A DNA stretch of 64,000 bases from Symbiodinium natans (GCA_905221605.1 CAJNDS010001802.1:277501-341500), one strand, 5' to 3'. Counted from the first letter of the stretch, positions 43,531-54,763 are shown. Notes: generated by a model from the letters alone, not told the origin. Numbers and translations: made by a program.

Positions 43531-43536
43531 CGAACA

Positions 43537-43619
43537 GCAACAACGACAACAACGGCGACAACAACGACGACAACAACAACAACAGCAGCAGCAACAGCAG
43601 CAGCAACAACAACAACAGC

Positions 43620-43711
<92 letters not shown>

Positions 43712-43712
43712 C
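43537..43712. repeat. (CAA)n microsatellite
   Basis: About 50 CAA/ACA units with GAC, GGC and AGC interruptions at the left end. It replaces the continuation of the LINE flank seen in copy 2. Confidence 0.97.
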
Positions 43713-44165
43713 GTTCGGACGTGCCGTATACGCGCGCGCGATGGGAACACACGCAAATTAAATATAGTTGTTTTTTCTTTTTTGGGGAATGCGTTTCGCG
43801 TGGCCTGCGTGGTACAAACGCCAATTGAACGGTTGCATAGATTTCGAATTTTCTGCTGCATGTTTTTCGGGGGTGAGGGGGTTAGATATTGTCTCTCTTT
43901 CGGAAAAAAGCGTGCGTTTCGCGTGGGAGGTCCTGCGCATGGAATTATCGTTTTGTCCCGAAAGCATGGAGGGTTTTTCAGCGGAGGTGGTCGTCGTTAA
44001 AAAGTGTCGTTATATGGATGACGTGATGGTGTGATGGCTTTGATAGATTGCGTGGCGTGATGGATTGATGGAGTTCGTGGCGTGATGGATTTTGATGGAT
44101 TTGGTGGGTTTTCCCACGAGGTAGGGTTGGCGGGAGCCGCCGCACTTCGTTATATAAAGTGCAAA
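43713..44165. other. No recognisable gene
   Basis: 44030-44110 repeats GTGATGGATTGATGGAGTT-like words, a small degenerate repeat before the satellite. Confidence 0.4.
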
Positions 44166-44175
44166 AAGGCGAACC

Positions 44176-44790
44176 CTCTGCGTGTTTTGGCGTTGTCGAA
44201 ACCAAAAACGAGGACCCTCTGCGTGTGCGTGGGGTGTCGTGATCGCGCGAACGACAACCCTCTGCGTGTTTCGGCATTGTCGAAACGCAAAAAAGATGCC
44301 CCTCTGCGTGTTCTTGGCATGTCGTGATCGCACGAACGACAAGCCTCTGCGTGTTTCGGGACACGCAAAGACGATGACCCTCTGCGTGGTCCCGGCGTGT
44401 CGTGATCACACGAACGACAAGCCTCTGCGTGTTTTGGCGTCGTCGAAACGCAAGAAAGATGACCCTCTGCGTGTTCTTGGCGTGTCGTGATCGCACGAAC
44501 GACAAGCCTCTGCGTGTTTCGGCGTTGTCGAAACGCAAGAAAGACGACCCTCTGCGTGGTCCCGGCGTGTCGTGATCGCACGAACGACAACCCTCTGCGT
44601 GTTTCGGCGTTGTCGAAACGCAAGAACGATGACCCTCTGCGTGTGTGCGGCGTGTCGTGATCGCGCGAAGAACAACCCTCTGCGTGTTTTGGCGTTGTCG
44701 GAACGCAAAAAAGATGACCCTCTGCCTGTGTGCGGCGTGTCGTGATCGCACGAACGACAAGCCTCTGCGTGTTTCGGCGTTGTCGAAACG
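44176..44790 (+). repeat. Satellite of alternating hairpin units, 85-bp dimer
   Basis: Fifteen copies of CTCTGCGTG start at 44176, 44217, 44260, 44302, 44345, 44380, 44423, 44465, 44508, 44550, 44593, 44635, 44678, 44720 and 44763: spacing alternates 42 and 43 bp (one unit is shortened to 35). The 42-bp unit carries the inverted repeat GTTTCG-GCGTTGT-CGAAAC; the 43-bp unit carries TCGTG-ATCG-CACGA. The true period is therefore an 85-bp dimer. Because 85 is not a multiple of three, all minus-strand frames are open and give similar-looking proteins; these are not genes. Confidence 0.93.
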
Positions 44791-44805
44791 CAAAAACGTT
44801 GCTGA

Positions 44806-45430
44806 GCCGTGGTTGCTTCTTTGGCCGTTTCAAGATTGTGCTGCTAGCTTCGTCCGTCTAACAGCTGCCCTAATCCGTGACGTGAACGATGCCGCCCCTG
44901 CCAACTTTTAACCGCGCGATCTTCTACGTTGGCTTGACGGCCGAACAATCCGAGTAACTGTTGCAGGGTCGTCGGCCTTTGTGACATTGAAACTTGGAGC
45001 TTGTGGTGTGAACCGATCCAACAAGAGCCTTTGCTTTGCTGCAATTCTTATTCGTGTTGAGGCAGACTTCGTAGGGCATGTTGCGCGGTACTTGAGCTCG
45101 GCGCTTGGTCGCAAGGATTTGCTGCGAGCTGTCGAGTGTGGCAAGCGCGCTTGCCGCCCGAAGACCACGTTCGCTGGCAGATCATCTCTTGAGCCCCGTG
45201 CCGAAGCAGGTCGAGACAAAAGACTAGCCATAGAGCTTATCGCTGTAAGGCAGGCGCTATGGACAGAAGATGAAGAGTTGACGTCAGTCGCCTATACGCC
45301 GCGTGGCGCGCTATGATCATGGATTCCAACACATCTACATTTTGCAGACGCTCTTACCAAATCCATGAAGCCACTATTGTTGAACAAAGTTCTAGACGAC
45401 AACGCTGCGAAGTTGCAGGACCCGGCCTAA
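44806..45430 (+). pseudogene. Ty1/copia-type RNase H C-terminus, degenerate
   Basis: In one frame: EPRAEAGRDKRLAIELIAVR, then a TGA (45314) followed by SWIPTHLHFADALTKSMKPL and LLNKVL, ending at TAA near 45430. The xADxLTK motif and preceding xRLAIxLxxxR are hallmarks of the copia RNase H end. A second in-frame stop lies near 44909. No integrase or RT core is visible, and an LTR was not identified in the following 400 bp. Truncated and inactive. Confidence 0.75.
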
Positions 45431-46251
45431 GTCGGAGAAATTACAATCGTTTAACGAATGTCGCTACCTGTGAAGTCATGGAGAGCTCAACGATTGGTAC
45501 AATTGAGCAAAGGGACGACAATCTCACATGCTTCGTGGTTTGTTATCGTGATGGCTACGGACGTTGGAAAGGTTCAATCTTTCTCTTACTCATACAGTGG
45601 CTACGGAGAACCCCGCTACAGTGTAGCGCCACAATATGGCACGAAATGAGTACCCCACGAAGGTGGGAGGAATAATGACAAGAATATACTACGACGTGTT
45701 TAAATACTCTGTCCTCGTTACCAAGGAGTTGATGTGACTCGGAGATAAGACGGGTGTGAAAATCTGCTTGTTTTACTCCCTGTATAGTGTAGCCGGGGTC
45801 ACATCTCCTTACCTTAGTACCCCAAGGACACCCTCTTAATACAAGGGAAGTAGTCCAAGAACGTTCTTTTGGGTTTGTGTCTTAGTAATCCTTTGACTCC
45901 GCAGGCCTTGGACCCCAGTGCCATCAGAGCCCGAAAAGTGCTACGCAGTTCCCGCCCACAAGCGATCCTTCAAAACCCTAAGCCGGAAATGACCCCCCCC
46001 CCCTACCCCCAGCCTACCTGGCCTACGTGACCCCTTTGTTGCTTGCTATTGAAGGTTTGAAGCATGCAGGATGGTGGGAATTCTGGGCGACAGCCCTAAA
46101 CCCAAAAAGGCAGTGGTTTGGGTGGTGGCCTGTGAAAGCTCACAGCAGGTGGGGAGAAAAGGAACCAGCACCACTGACAATTGTTGGGCTGCGTTGAAAT
46201 CAAAGCCTTCCAGCCCGCTCATGGCGCCCAAGGGGGATCATAGACTGCGAA
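45431..46251. other. Possible copia 3' region; no gene
   Basis: AT-richer, low-complexity-free DNA (45430-45900) could contain the remnant 3' LTR. A run of nine C near 45991. No exon recognised. Confidence 0.35.
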
Positions 46252-47095
46252 TAGGTATAAGTTCTAAGGATTATTGCAACTCCATCCCTTGAACAGATGA
46301 TGCAGACAGAAAAGAGCAAATACCGAACAGGAATGGATCAAAAAACAAAGTACATAAGGACTCAGAAATCAATAGCTAGATGGATAGATAAATGAGCGAA
46401 CATTTAATTCTTTCCTATAGATATACCTACATATGCATTCTTTTTGGGCTGTATGCCCCTGTTTCTTCATCACACATCAATGATCTTCGACATTTTGAAA
46501 CTTACAAGTAGCATGTTTGAACTCAATGGCATTATGCCTTTTTCCATCCCTGCACCTTTGTACCTTGTCCACACTTCAACATTGTTTGCTGGAAACTCCG
46601 CATCTACAATGCGGCGATTGTGCCCATGCCTGAGTACGGCATGGAAGCGGCTGTCCGCACCACAGCCGATTGCACAGGAATCCAGTGCCACCTACTACAC
46701 CAAAGTTCTCATAAAAAAAAACACGCGACAGGCCACCGTCACCAACACAGGTGTGCGATCGCTGGCAGCGCAGCCCGCATTCACACTACATTCACAGGGC
46801 ACAGCTTGAGCTGTTTGGTCATGTTTTGCGAGCAACCCCGGACTGTTTTACTGGAGCTGTTGTCTGCAGTGTCAAATCGGGAATCCGACCAGGCCGTAGA
46901 AGACTTCATTGGCTGAGCAGTGCATAGACCTCGCTTTTCATTGGCCGCCCATAAGTCACGCGCTGACTCATTACCCGTACGCATGTTTTTAACCTTCACA
47001 GGCTGGCAGCTACTCGCACAAGTTGGGTTGCCTGCGTGCAAACAGTTCCTCCGTAGTACCTTTTAAATGGACACATTCTCACTGTGAAAGTGTCT
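46252..47095 (+). mobile_element. LINE-type reverse transcriptase fragment, copy 2
   Basis: Same family as 42568-43530, with outer flanks in the same orientation but the core (46490-46950) inverted, so RT-like words (LFAGNSASTMRRLCP, FTGHSLSCLVMFCEQPR) appear on the plus strand. Many stops and shifts; it also lacks a segment present in copy 1. Confidence 0.7.
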
Positions 47096-47728
47096 TCTCT
47101 GCTTCGGATGTATCCTTCCATAGGGCCGCCCCAAGAAGGAATATTAGACAAGTTTGGCAAATGGCGGGGCCCCCAAAGTTTGGTGTTGAACCAAACAGGT
47201 AAGGGGAACGGAATACGAATGAATTTTGGACAAGTTGACAGCTTGGGAGCTTCGACGTGCTGTGGTCGCTTGTGCATAATCTGTTGTGCATAATCTGCCG
47301 TCTCTGAACTTGAAGGTTTCTAGTGTACATTGCTCTGGTGGAGTTCGCTGTGCTCAATGTGGCGACTTGGTCAAGAAGTTCTTTGCGCGAAGACGCAAGT
47401 TTGATGTGCCCAATGTTGCATCCTTGTCGGCCCAGTAGATTCCTTGCCAATATGTTAAATTGTTTCGGGTTTGAAACAATTGATGCAGTGTTGGCACCGG
47501 AACAAACTTGGCGGGCTTTGTTCAGTGCATGTCGAGTTACTTAGTTAGTTGGTTTGTTAGGCACCCGAACAAAGTTAGTTAGCGCGCCCCGCCCCAGGTA
47601 ACTGGAGTGTTTTGTCAAAATGCCATCGAATCCGCATCTTTGGATCAGGACTGTGCCGTTGCTATGTGACTCCGAATCCTCCTATAAAGTAGAAAGTGTA
47701 TACAAGCTATCATGCGCAATCATTATGT
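47096..47728. other. Intergenic
   Basis: Contains a small tandem duplication TGTGCATAATCTG (47270-47298) and a 9-bp stem, 6-nt loop palindrome AATTGTTTC/GAAACAATT (47458-47481). No gene. Confidence 0.4.
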
Positions 47729-47830
47729 GGGGGTTTACGAAAATAGGGGACCCCTAATATGGACCCCAAAATAGTAGGATCCCCTTATAATCAGGTCCCC
47801 AATCAGGTACCCCTATTGTCGTAAACCCCC
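47729..47830. mobile_element. 102-bp foldback element (MITE-like)
   Basis: The left end GGGGGTTTACGAAAATAGGGG and the reverse complement of the right end (GGGGGTTTACGACAATAGGGG) match at all but one of 21 positions. Both sides carry ATGT, a probable 4-bp target duplication. The interior is a string of GGACCCC/AGGTCCCC-like words, so nearly the whole unit can fold. No coding capacity. Confidence 0.8.
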
Positions 47831-47925
47831 ATGTGGAACTGTAAAGGCAAAATTGCTTGATTCTTTCACAAGAACAGGTGCTCCTTCTGCAGGCAGGGCC
47901 GTGCTTCATGTTTGGATGTGGCATT

Positions 47926-48165
47926 GCAGGAGATGGTCATCGAGACGCAGCTTAAGCTGGGCTCTTACCGAAGAGTAGATCGTATGTTCATAGCTTGGGA
48001 AATGTGCGCAGCCCTTAAACAAGTGTGCAAGCAGAGTCTTTTTGACGGGCGCATGCGTATGAATCAAGGTCAAAGCAACTGTACACAGACCAAGTTTGCG
48101 ACCTGTTCCATCTCATGGACGAGGCGGAATGCACATTCAGCCCTGAGCATGTGTGTGGTCACATT
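47926..48165 (+). CDS. Candidate exons, unknown protein
   Basis: Segment 1 starts after GCATTGCAG/G (EMVIETQLKLGSYRRVD...). Segment 2, from about 48071 after ATCAAG/G, reads SKQLYTDQVCDLFHLMDEAE then CTFSPEH and meets a GTGTGT donor. Both look protein-like, but the phases between them do not join cleanly, so another exon or boundary is missing. No family recognised. Confidence 0.35.
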
Positions 48166-50329
48166 TCAACTTTGCAGCCACATATCGTGTGGATGGAACA
48201 TAGTGTCAGAGACTTTTTCCATGTTGTTTGCAATCGAAGCTTGTGGCGCCATGCTTTACTGTGTTGTGGCCACACTCGTATCCATGCTGCAAGGGGCAGA
48301 AGGGCGAACTCACTGCCACAGCCTTCGAACAACACATCAACGATCCTCAGGCAGGGCGCAGCTAGGAGCAAGCATCGTCATCGCTGCTCGATCCACAGTG
48401 CAGGTTGCCGCGTATTTCCGCGCTCTGGACATGGACTTGAACAATGTGTGGAAGCCTTGTAGCTGCAATGAGATGAGCACTGCGTTCTAGTCTTGCCGAG
48501 TTTGTTGGTTTCCTGGTTGAGATCTTAATGAGTCCATCCAACTTGTGGTGCAATCGAACAGCTCCATTCTAAGGCTTTTCACCTTGCTTGACCCAGACGC
48601 TTGGCAAGCCAGGGAAGGGCAATGAAGGGCATCCATGGCGGGGTTTAAGCTTACGTCCCAGACCCTCAGCCTAAGCCACGCCTGTGGCAGCTCTCGCAGT
48701 AAGGATGGCAGTGGCACTATCGACCTTCAAGAGTTTGTGGAAGGCCCACTTGTGCTTTTGGGTTCAGGGTGTTTGTTGGAGTTTAGGGTTTGGAGCTGTT
48801 GCATTGCACTGTAGCACTAAGAGGCAGCGAGAGGAACGAGATTCATAGTGCTTGTTGTGTCCAAGGACACGTTGCATCCTTCCTGCTTTACTGTCGGTCA
48901 TGCTGCTCGGTCGTACTCTGCTTGCCGAGTCCGCAAAATCTAAACAATAGACCGCTGCAACAGGTTGCTTAAAACTACGAGGGCCTGCCACGCGACTGGA
49001 TATGGAGCCTCTTGGCGATGCGGAAGTGCATCATGGAGTTTTGCTCGCTTGTCGTTTGCTTTGACGATCTTGTTGTGGGGTCAGGGGATCTTGTGGACCT
49101 AAAGGCCAGTCCTCGTGGGTGTGATGCTCGTTTTCGGTGCTTTCAACACTTCAGCATCTCCAGCTTCGTCTTTGCCTGAACCATCCTGAGACCTGTTGCA
49201 TCACTATTGTCAAATGTCAGATGTGACATCTTTTTTGGCCCCGGTTTCAAAGCTCCGCATCTGCGCCCCTGTGCCGCCCGCTAGCTCTTGTGCGCTCCGC
49301 TACCTAGTTAGGGTTTAGGGTTTAGTCAGCTCTTGCGGCATCATTGTGGTATACCCTCTCAGCACTTGCTTTGTGGTTGCATGTGATGGTAGTTTTGAGC
49401 GAGGCTCGTTCTCAGCGTCGCAAGGCCGCCTGTCATTCTCGACTTCCTTAGTTGCGAGAGTGGATGAGAGTGGTACAAGGATGCTGGTAGCTTCGAAGCT
49501 GGTCCGTTTGTGCGTTGCTGGAGCTCCAGTTTGCGAATTTTGCTTCGGGTAAGCTTCACGCTAGAGAGAGGGCTTTGGCTGTGAGATATCTGTTGCATAT
49601 GTCGGACGAGGCGATGGCTGTGGGTTCTTGGCCCCGCCCTGTGCTGTCCTGGTAGCACTAGCCACCAGTCTTCGTGGCGCAGGTCTTCAGCGAAGCGCCA
49701 GAATCAGCTCATGACAAAGCTGGAGCGATTCAGTGTTTGCAGCTGAGTGGTTGCTGTGCAAAACACAGGCGTGAAGGCTCTTCCTGAGCGCTCTGACGCT
49801 TGAAGACCCAAACTCCAGACTCTACAAAGGCTTCAAGGCACGAATTGCAGCACTTTAAGCTAAGAGCTGTAGCATGGCATACCCCCCCCCCTGTCTCTCT
49901 GAAGCCTGGAAGCAAGCAAGAAGCCCAAACCCGAAACCCACAGCCTGGACTTTACGTCGACAGAGCGCGAGGTCGCAGTGTCTCTCCATAACATTGCGAT
50001 ATATACATATATATATATATATATAGATAGATAGAAGATAATGATTATGAAAATGACAATGATATTGATAACTATAATGATAATGGGTTCAGTGCTTCAA
50101 GAAGGCTGCTAACTGGGCTTCGGCGACGTGCAGCTGTACAACGTAGTCACGACCAGTTTAGGAGTAGGGCAAAGCAACTGTTTCCGTACTACTATTTGAA
50201 GTAGAAGTTTGAGAAGTTGCTTAGCCAATCGTCGTAGCAGGAGAAGGAATGGGATCACGACTTGGAGATTGGGTCGGTATAAGGATATATGGCAGTAACG
50301 GTGGCCTTGTGAGGATCAGGGCATCAGCA
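48166..50329. other. Intergenic/intron-like
   Basis: Telomere-like words near 49310-49325; AT-rich microsatellite (TA)n/(GATA)n at 49999-50035 followed by AT-rich DNA. Frames on opposite strands at 49346-49658 cancel each other. No gene called. Confidence 0.35.
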
Positions 50330-50587
50330 TCAGAAGAGACGCCACCAGTAGCGATAGTAGCTCCTGGCGGCAGCACCTTCAACTCCTCTTCTTTCTCCTG
50401 CTTCTCTGGTATCTGCTGATGATGTCACGTGTTTCTTCAAGTTTTGGTGAGGAGAAGCTGGAGAAGCAGATGCGCCACCGCCAGCCTTCCATTGCAAGCC
50501 AGTGTCAGGCCGCTTCCGGAGGCGAAGGCGGTGATCTGACGATTGTGTTGCTATGGTATGCCTTTTTGAGGGGTTGTTAAGAATCAT
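50330..50587 (-). CDS. Hypothetical ORF
   Basis: 85 codons from ATG 50587 (MILNNPSKRHTIATQSSDHR...) to stop. Basic and serine-rich; the opposite strand is also open, so this is a weak call. No domain recognised. Confidence 0.25.
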   Translation of the reverse strand: MILNNPSKRHTIATQSSDHRLRLRKRPDTGLQWKAGGGASASPASPHQNLKKHVTSSADTREAGERRGVEGAAARSYYRYWWRLF

Positions 50588-50835
50588 GGTCCCTAGTCAT
50601 CATTCAGAATTGAAGCCCCAGTTCCCAACAGCTCCAATGTACCGCGTGCTCTTTGTGGCAGTTGAAGCTTTGCTTTTGTTGCCCGTCGAGCACTGATGGA
50701 CAGATGTGCCATGAATTACCATGACAATGTCTGTGCCCTAGCAGGTATCAGCTTTTGATGAGGGGCATCAATCGTGCAGTTTTTCCTTCACAAGTAGGGT
50801 CATGTTTGGGAGCTTCCTAAAAAGGAACTCTCAAA

Positions 50836-50958
50836 CTAGAGACTCTTCGTATCATTCTCGTCAGTCCCAAAGGCAACACGAAGTGTTGCTCGGTTCCTTT
50901 TGACAGCTAGCTTCGCCGCAACTTGTGGATGCTGAACTGCAGCAAGTTTAACAGAGCC
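50836..50958 (-). CDS. Candidate terminal exon
   Basis: The minus-strand acceptor GAGCTGAG/G precedes 41 codons in phase 0 (GSVKLAAVQHPQVAAKLAVK, then RNRATLRVAFGTDENDT) ending KSL and TAG. An upstream segment in another frame (LLAEDEEDEKESPC...) may be the previous exon. Function unknown. Confidence 0.35.
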   Translation of the reverse strand, partial: GSVKLAAVQHPQVAAKLAVKRNRATLRVAFGTDENDTKSL

Positions 50959-52022
50959 CTCAGCTCCAAAAAGCGCCGCGCCTTGAACTCCATCTTGGCA
51001 TTCAAACGCTGTGTGATGACCGTCAGAGCTACCCCGTAGCTTTTGCTGCGATGGAGGCACGGGCTCTCTTTCTCGTCCTCCTCGTCCTCGGCCAGGAGGT
51101 GCGGGGCGCAGTGTAACGTGAAGCGCTTCAACATGGCTCAACCTGCCTCAACCAGCACAGGGTTCGGGGCGCAGGGGCCCTGAGGAGCCCAAGGAAGCTC
51201 AACGAGCCGTCGGAACCTGGCCCGATGTAGAGAACCCCGAAGCCGTTTGCTTTTGCGTGGTGCCCGCTCGTAACAGGCCTGTTGGCTCTTGCATCGGGAC
51301 ACTGCTCTGCAACCTCCCTGTGATGACAACTGAAGCTTCTGACACCTCTAATCGGAGGGTCCATTGCTGGCCCGATGCGAAAGGACAGTTATCCCTGACT
51401 GATGGAGGTTGTGGACTCGTGCTGCGGGGGTTGTCCTTGTGAGAATTTTTGCAGGCCTGCCATGCCCAGTGACCTTTACGTAAGCGAGTGGGCCAGAAAT
51501 GCCACCTGCCCCACTGATCTCACACGTCGGCCCCAACTTCTGCGAGAATAGGATGTGCTGCTCATCGAGTCGTCTTATGATCCTGCCATGCAGTGACCAA
51601 ACTGTGCCTCTTGCTGAGGCTTTTGCCGTACGTAGGTGCCGCGTTGAATTTTCCAGAGTGACTCTCGCAGAAGCGTTCCTTTCTCCGTTGAAGCAGCTTG
51701 TTGAGTACGATCCTTCCATTCAACCTCTACAGCAGTGTGCGAGATGTGGCTGCTCCGTGTTCGGAACTGTTGCGTCTTCCATGTTCTCGAAGATTTCCCT
51801 TTGCTGCGTTGGGCGCCCCTTATGGTTTGAGTGGGACCCTAAGAATGAGGACACCCAAAAGGTGTCTGTTGACGCTACAAGCCATTGCTTGAGTTGCGCA
51901 GTGCGCCCATCGTTGCATGTTTGTACGTTTGTGTGTTGGAAGATGAAAGGGGACAGCCTACAGCTTGCTTGCCCACGTGTCCAATTTGCAGTCAAAGTTT
52001 TCACTTGACACTTTGCTTTCAG
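50959..52022. other. No firm gene
   Basis: Opposing open frames at 51348-52008. A minus-strand reading (GTVWSLHGRIIRRLDEQH) looks protein-like but has no supporting boundaries. Confidence 0.3.
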
Positions 52023-52080
52023 ATTCTGTATTTATTCGATGGGATAGTCGTCAGTGTCAGTCTTATGGCCCTCATACAAG
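52023..52080 (+). CDS. Possible voltage-gated channel S3 exon
   Basis: A pyrimidine-rich acceptor (TTTGCTTTCAG) precedes codons for ILYLFDGIVVSVSLMALIQ, which resembles an S3 segment (FDxxVVxxSL). No S4 follows within reach and no donor is clear, so the call rests on one motif. Confidence 0.3.
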
Positions 52081-53271
52081 GGGGGCTCCTGCCATGAAAA
52101 TCAGTGTCGCTCCATCATCATGAATTTGCATGGTGGCGGTCCAGCCAGGTTTTTCCACGCTTGTGGTCTTGACGACATTTGACGACATTGATCCATCCTG
52201 GCCCCTGAACCTTGCAACCACCGTAATCCCTATCCCGGAATTGGGGAATGGATCTCTACAGTACGTACAGTCCTGTTTTGCCCCTCCTCCCACCCCCGCT
52301 GGCTCCCCCTCTCCCTCTCGCTCTCTAGACAAAAGCGCGAAGATGCTGAGATGATGTGATCAGATATGCGTCCCTTGTTTGATTGTGTGACTTGCGCACC
52401 TAGTTGTGGTCAGTTCCAGACTTTCGCGTGTGTTCTTGAATCTAGGTGCAAGTAAGAATCCGCTGACTTGGCCCAGGCACAGGTGGTGGCTTCGGCTTTC
52501 AGCAATGCATCTGCCCCAGGGTACCGCAATTTTCCCCACACAGAAATATCCCAAAGGCCCGTGAACAGCAGATCACTGACCCCATGCGTCTGGAGCAGAG
52601 CCGCAGAAGAGGACACACTAGAGTTGCCAAAAGTTGGCGCAAGCTTGACATCATCACGAATTGCTCAACCTGAAGCCCTAAGTGGAAACAGAGACGGACT
52701 GAGACGGATGTCAGCAGACGCCTCTTCTCCTTAAGAGAATTCAGCCCCGGGTGCATACGATGTCATGGGAAGGGCACAGGGTCAACAACAGCTTTACGAA
52801 CCTTCTAGGATGCAACCCGCAAATCCGTATGCCTGTATGTAGTCTCGTAGGACCAGTTCTCAAAGCTAGGATCCTGTCGGGTATCCAACATGTGAAGGGC
52901 CTTGTAGCAGCAGGGACCCCAAAAAGGGACTATACTTTCAAGAACTGACGTGACCTGAGGCCAGCGCCTCCACAAACCTCACCGAGGGTCTCAGGCCCAA
53001 TGCTCAAATGGAGTCGAGCTTTGACGGTCTGATGGCTTTGTTCACGTTTCTGTGGCGTTTGGCCAACATGCTGTGCCGCCTGCGCCACAAGCCCAAGCTT
53101 GGCGTTGTGAGTGACTTGAGGCTGTGGGCGCATTGGGTGCTCGTGTTTGTCTTCATTGCAGGGGGGTGGGTGGGTGGTGGGGGGAGGGTGGGGGGGTGGA
53201 GACCTTGAGTTAAGTTCCAAAATGCGCCTGAACACGAGTCAACAACCCCAAAGCCCGAACCTCTCTGGCTG
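52081..53271. other. No firm gene
   Basis: Several overlapping protein-like frames on both strands (52072-52354, 52468-52734, 53008-53208) without decisive splice support. G-rich run at 53160-53200. Confidence 0.3.
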
Positions 53272-53350
53272 AAGCCCCTGAAGCCCCCTGAAGCCCCCTG
53301 AAGCCCCCTGAAGCCCCTGAAGCCCTTGATTAAGCCCTTGAAGCCCCCTT
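53272..53350. repeat. Decamer minisatellite (GAAGCCCCCT)n
   Basis: Seven to eight imperfect tandem units TGAAGCCCC(C). Confidence 0.85.
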
Positions 53351-53750
53351 AAGGCCAGTGAAGTTCTTAAGAGGTCTGCGCTCTTTGCGAAGCCCCGGGA
53401 GTCGACTCTCCGCTCCGGGCAGAGGCAGGGGGGCCTAACCATGTTTCTTGCCTTGGAGTTGGGAGTTTAGGGGTGTGTTCTTGTTGGCTTTTAAGGGGTG
53501 TTCAAGTTGCCTTTTGGTTGCCCGGAAGGTTGTGGGCGTTGTTGGGATTTGTGCTATTCTGGCAGGAGTCTGGGAGTTTGGGGGGCTGATTTTGGGTTTT
53601 GGGTTGGTGGTCCGGGTCCAGGAAGTCCAGCAGTTTAGGGGTCCGACTTTGTTTTGTCGGGGAGAAGTGTGGGGTTGAGGTTCGCAGAGAGAGTAGGGGT
53701 TTATTAAATCATGGAACCTCTTTCTGAAGAGTATGCGGCATTGAAGAATC

Positions 53751-54473
53751 ATGGGCCCTGCTAGGAGCCCGAAGATCCCCCGCACTCGCACTGGAACCCT
53801 GAAACCTGCAGCCCCTGGCAGTCTCTTGCAGGCATGCTCGCCGGCTTCTGGTTGCCTTAGGTGCAGATTGGCAGTGGTGCGGACTCCAGCTTCGCAAGGG
53901 GGGTTTCAGAGTTTGGGGTTCAGATTTTGGGTCTTGGGCCTTCGAGTTTGGAGTTTGCTCGGATTGGGACAAGGGGTAGGTCACAAGAGTATTTTCTCTT
54001 CATGTTCACTCAGGGGTCCTGCAACACTTAGCAGGTGTTTCTTGCTTGGCATGACAGACCTGTTAAAGACGAAGGCATCGGAAGGCTGTCGGCAGAAAGT
54101 TGCAACCACAATGGGGCCGCTGAGCGCAGCTAAGGCCTCTGCAGTCCACCTTGAAGCTCACGCACGAGAGAGGCAGCGAGGACGACCGATTTGCAAAGTG
54201 AAGGGCCTCGTGTGCATTCTGAGCAAAACCTGCTGCGCGTTGCTGCGTGAGGAAGTTCCAACCATCGGAGAAGCCGGAACATCAGACGTGAAGGCATTTC
54301 AATGGTTCAATGATTGGGATGCGGAGGTTGGACTTTGGTCTCGGCCTGATGAATTGGAACATTCCGAGACCCGCACAGCCAAGCTTCTCTGCAAAAACCA
54401 CAGCTGTGTGCGATGGGTTGCAGGCATGTGCAGCCCTACTCTACCGGCACATCGAAATCGGTACCAACAATGA
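53751..54473 (+). CDS. Hypothetical protein ORF, 240 codons
   Basis: Open from ATG 53751 to stop at 54473. The second half, after an AG/GTG at about 54033, is the more convincing part (MTDLLKTKASEGCRQKVATT, ICKVKGLVCILSKTCCALLR, FQWFNDWDAEVGLWSRPDEL). The first 90 codons include telomere-like and repeat-like DNA and may be intron. No family recognised; it could be a single long exon. Confidence 0.4.
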   Translation: MGPARSPKIPRTRTGTLKPAAPGSLLQACSPASGCLRCRLAVVRTPASQGGFQSLGFRFWVLGLRVWSLLGLGQGVGHKSIFSSCSLRGPATLSRCFLLGMTDLLKTKASEGCRQKVATTMGPLSAAKASAVHLEAHARERQRGRPICKVKGLVCILSKTCCALLREEVPTIGEAGTSDVKAFQWFNDWDAEVGLWSRPDELEHSETRTAKLLCKNHSCVRWVAGMCSPTLPAHRNRYQQ

Positions 54474-54709
54474 AGTGTCCAGCCGCCATTCTTATAATTG
54501 TTGTCATGTGATTCGGTCGCAGCCCTTCCAAAGCGTTCAAGCAGTTTCGACTTGAGTATGGCGGTGACATGTTCTCAGCGCAGTGGGCGAATGGACCAAG
54601 TGTTGCAAACGTGTTGCTGATGACAGGATTGGTACTGAACATACTGCACCGGCAGCGGCAGACTTAGCACTGGCAACACGTGGCTCAAAGTCGGCTAGGA
54701 GAAGCTGCC
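54474..54709. other. No recognisable gene
   Basis: 3' flank of the 53751-54473 frame. Confidence 0.3.
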
Positions 54710-54763
54710 CCTAAACCCTAAACCTAAACCCTAAACCCTAAACCCTAAACTCTCAACCCTCAA
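54710..54763 (-). repeat. Interstitial telomere-type tract
   Basis: About seven CCCTAAA units, one missing a base, grading into CTCAACC. Confidence 0.95.

Noticed and set aside
43457..43828. Poly-Gln/Asn/Leu frames
   Set aside because: (CAA)n microsatellite read in different frames.
44176..44790. CRISPR-like array
   Set aside because: Regular spacing, but units are contiguous and homologous throughout with no unique spacers, and the genome is eukaryotic.
43978..44833. Minus-strand frames up to 271 codons with repeated HAEG.RSCVSTTPK motifs
   Set aside because: The 85-bp satellite period is not a multiple of three, so every frame gives rotated versions of the same peptides; no start, splice or domain support.
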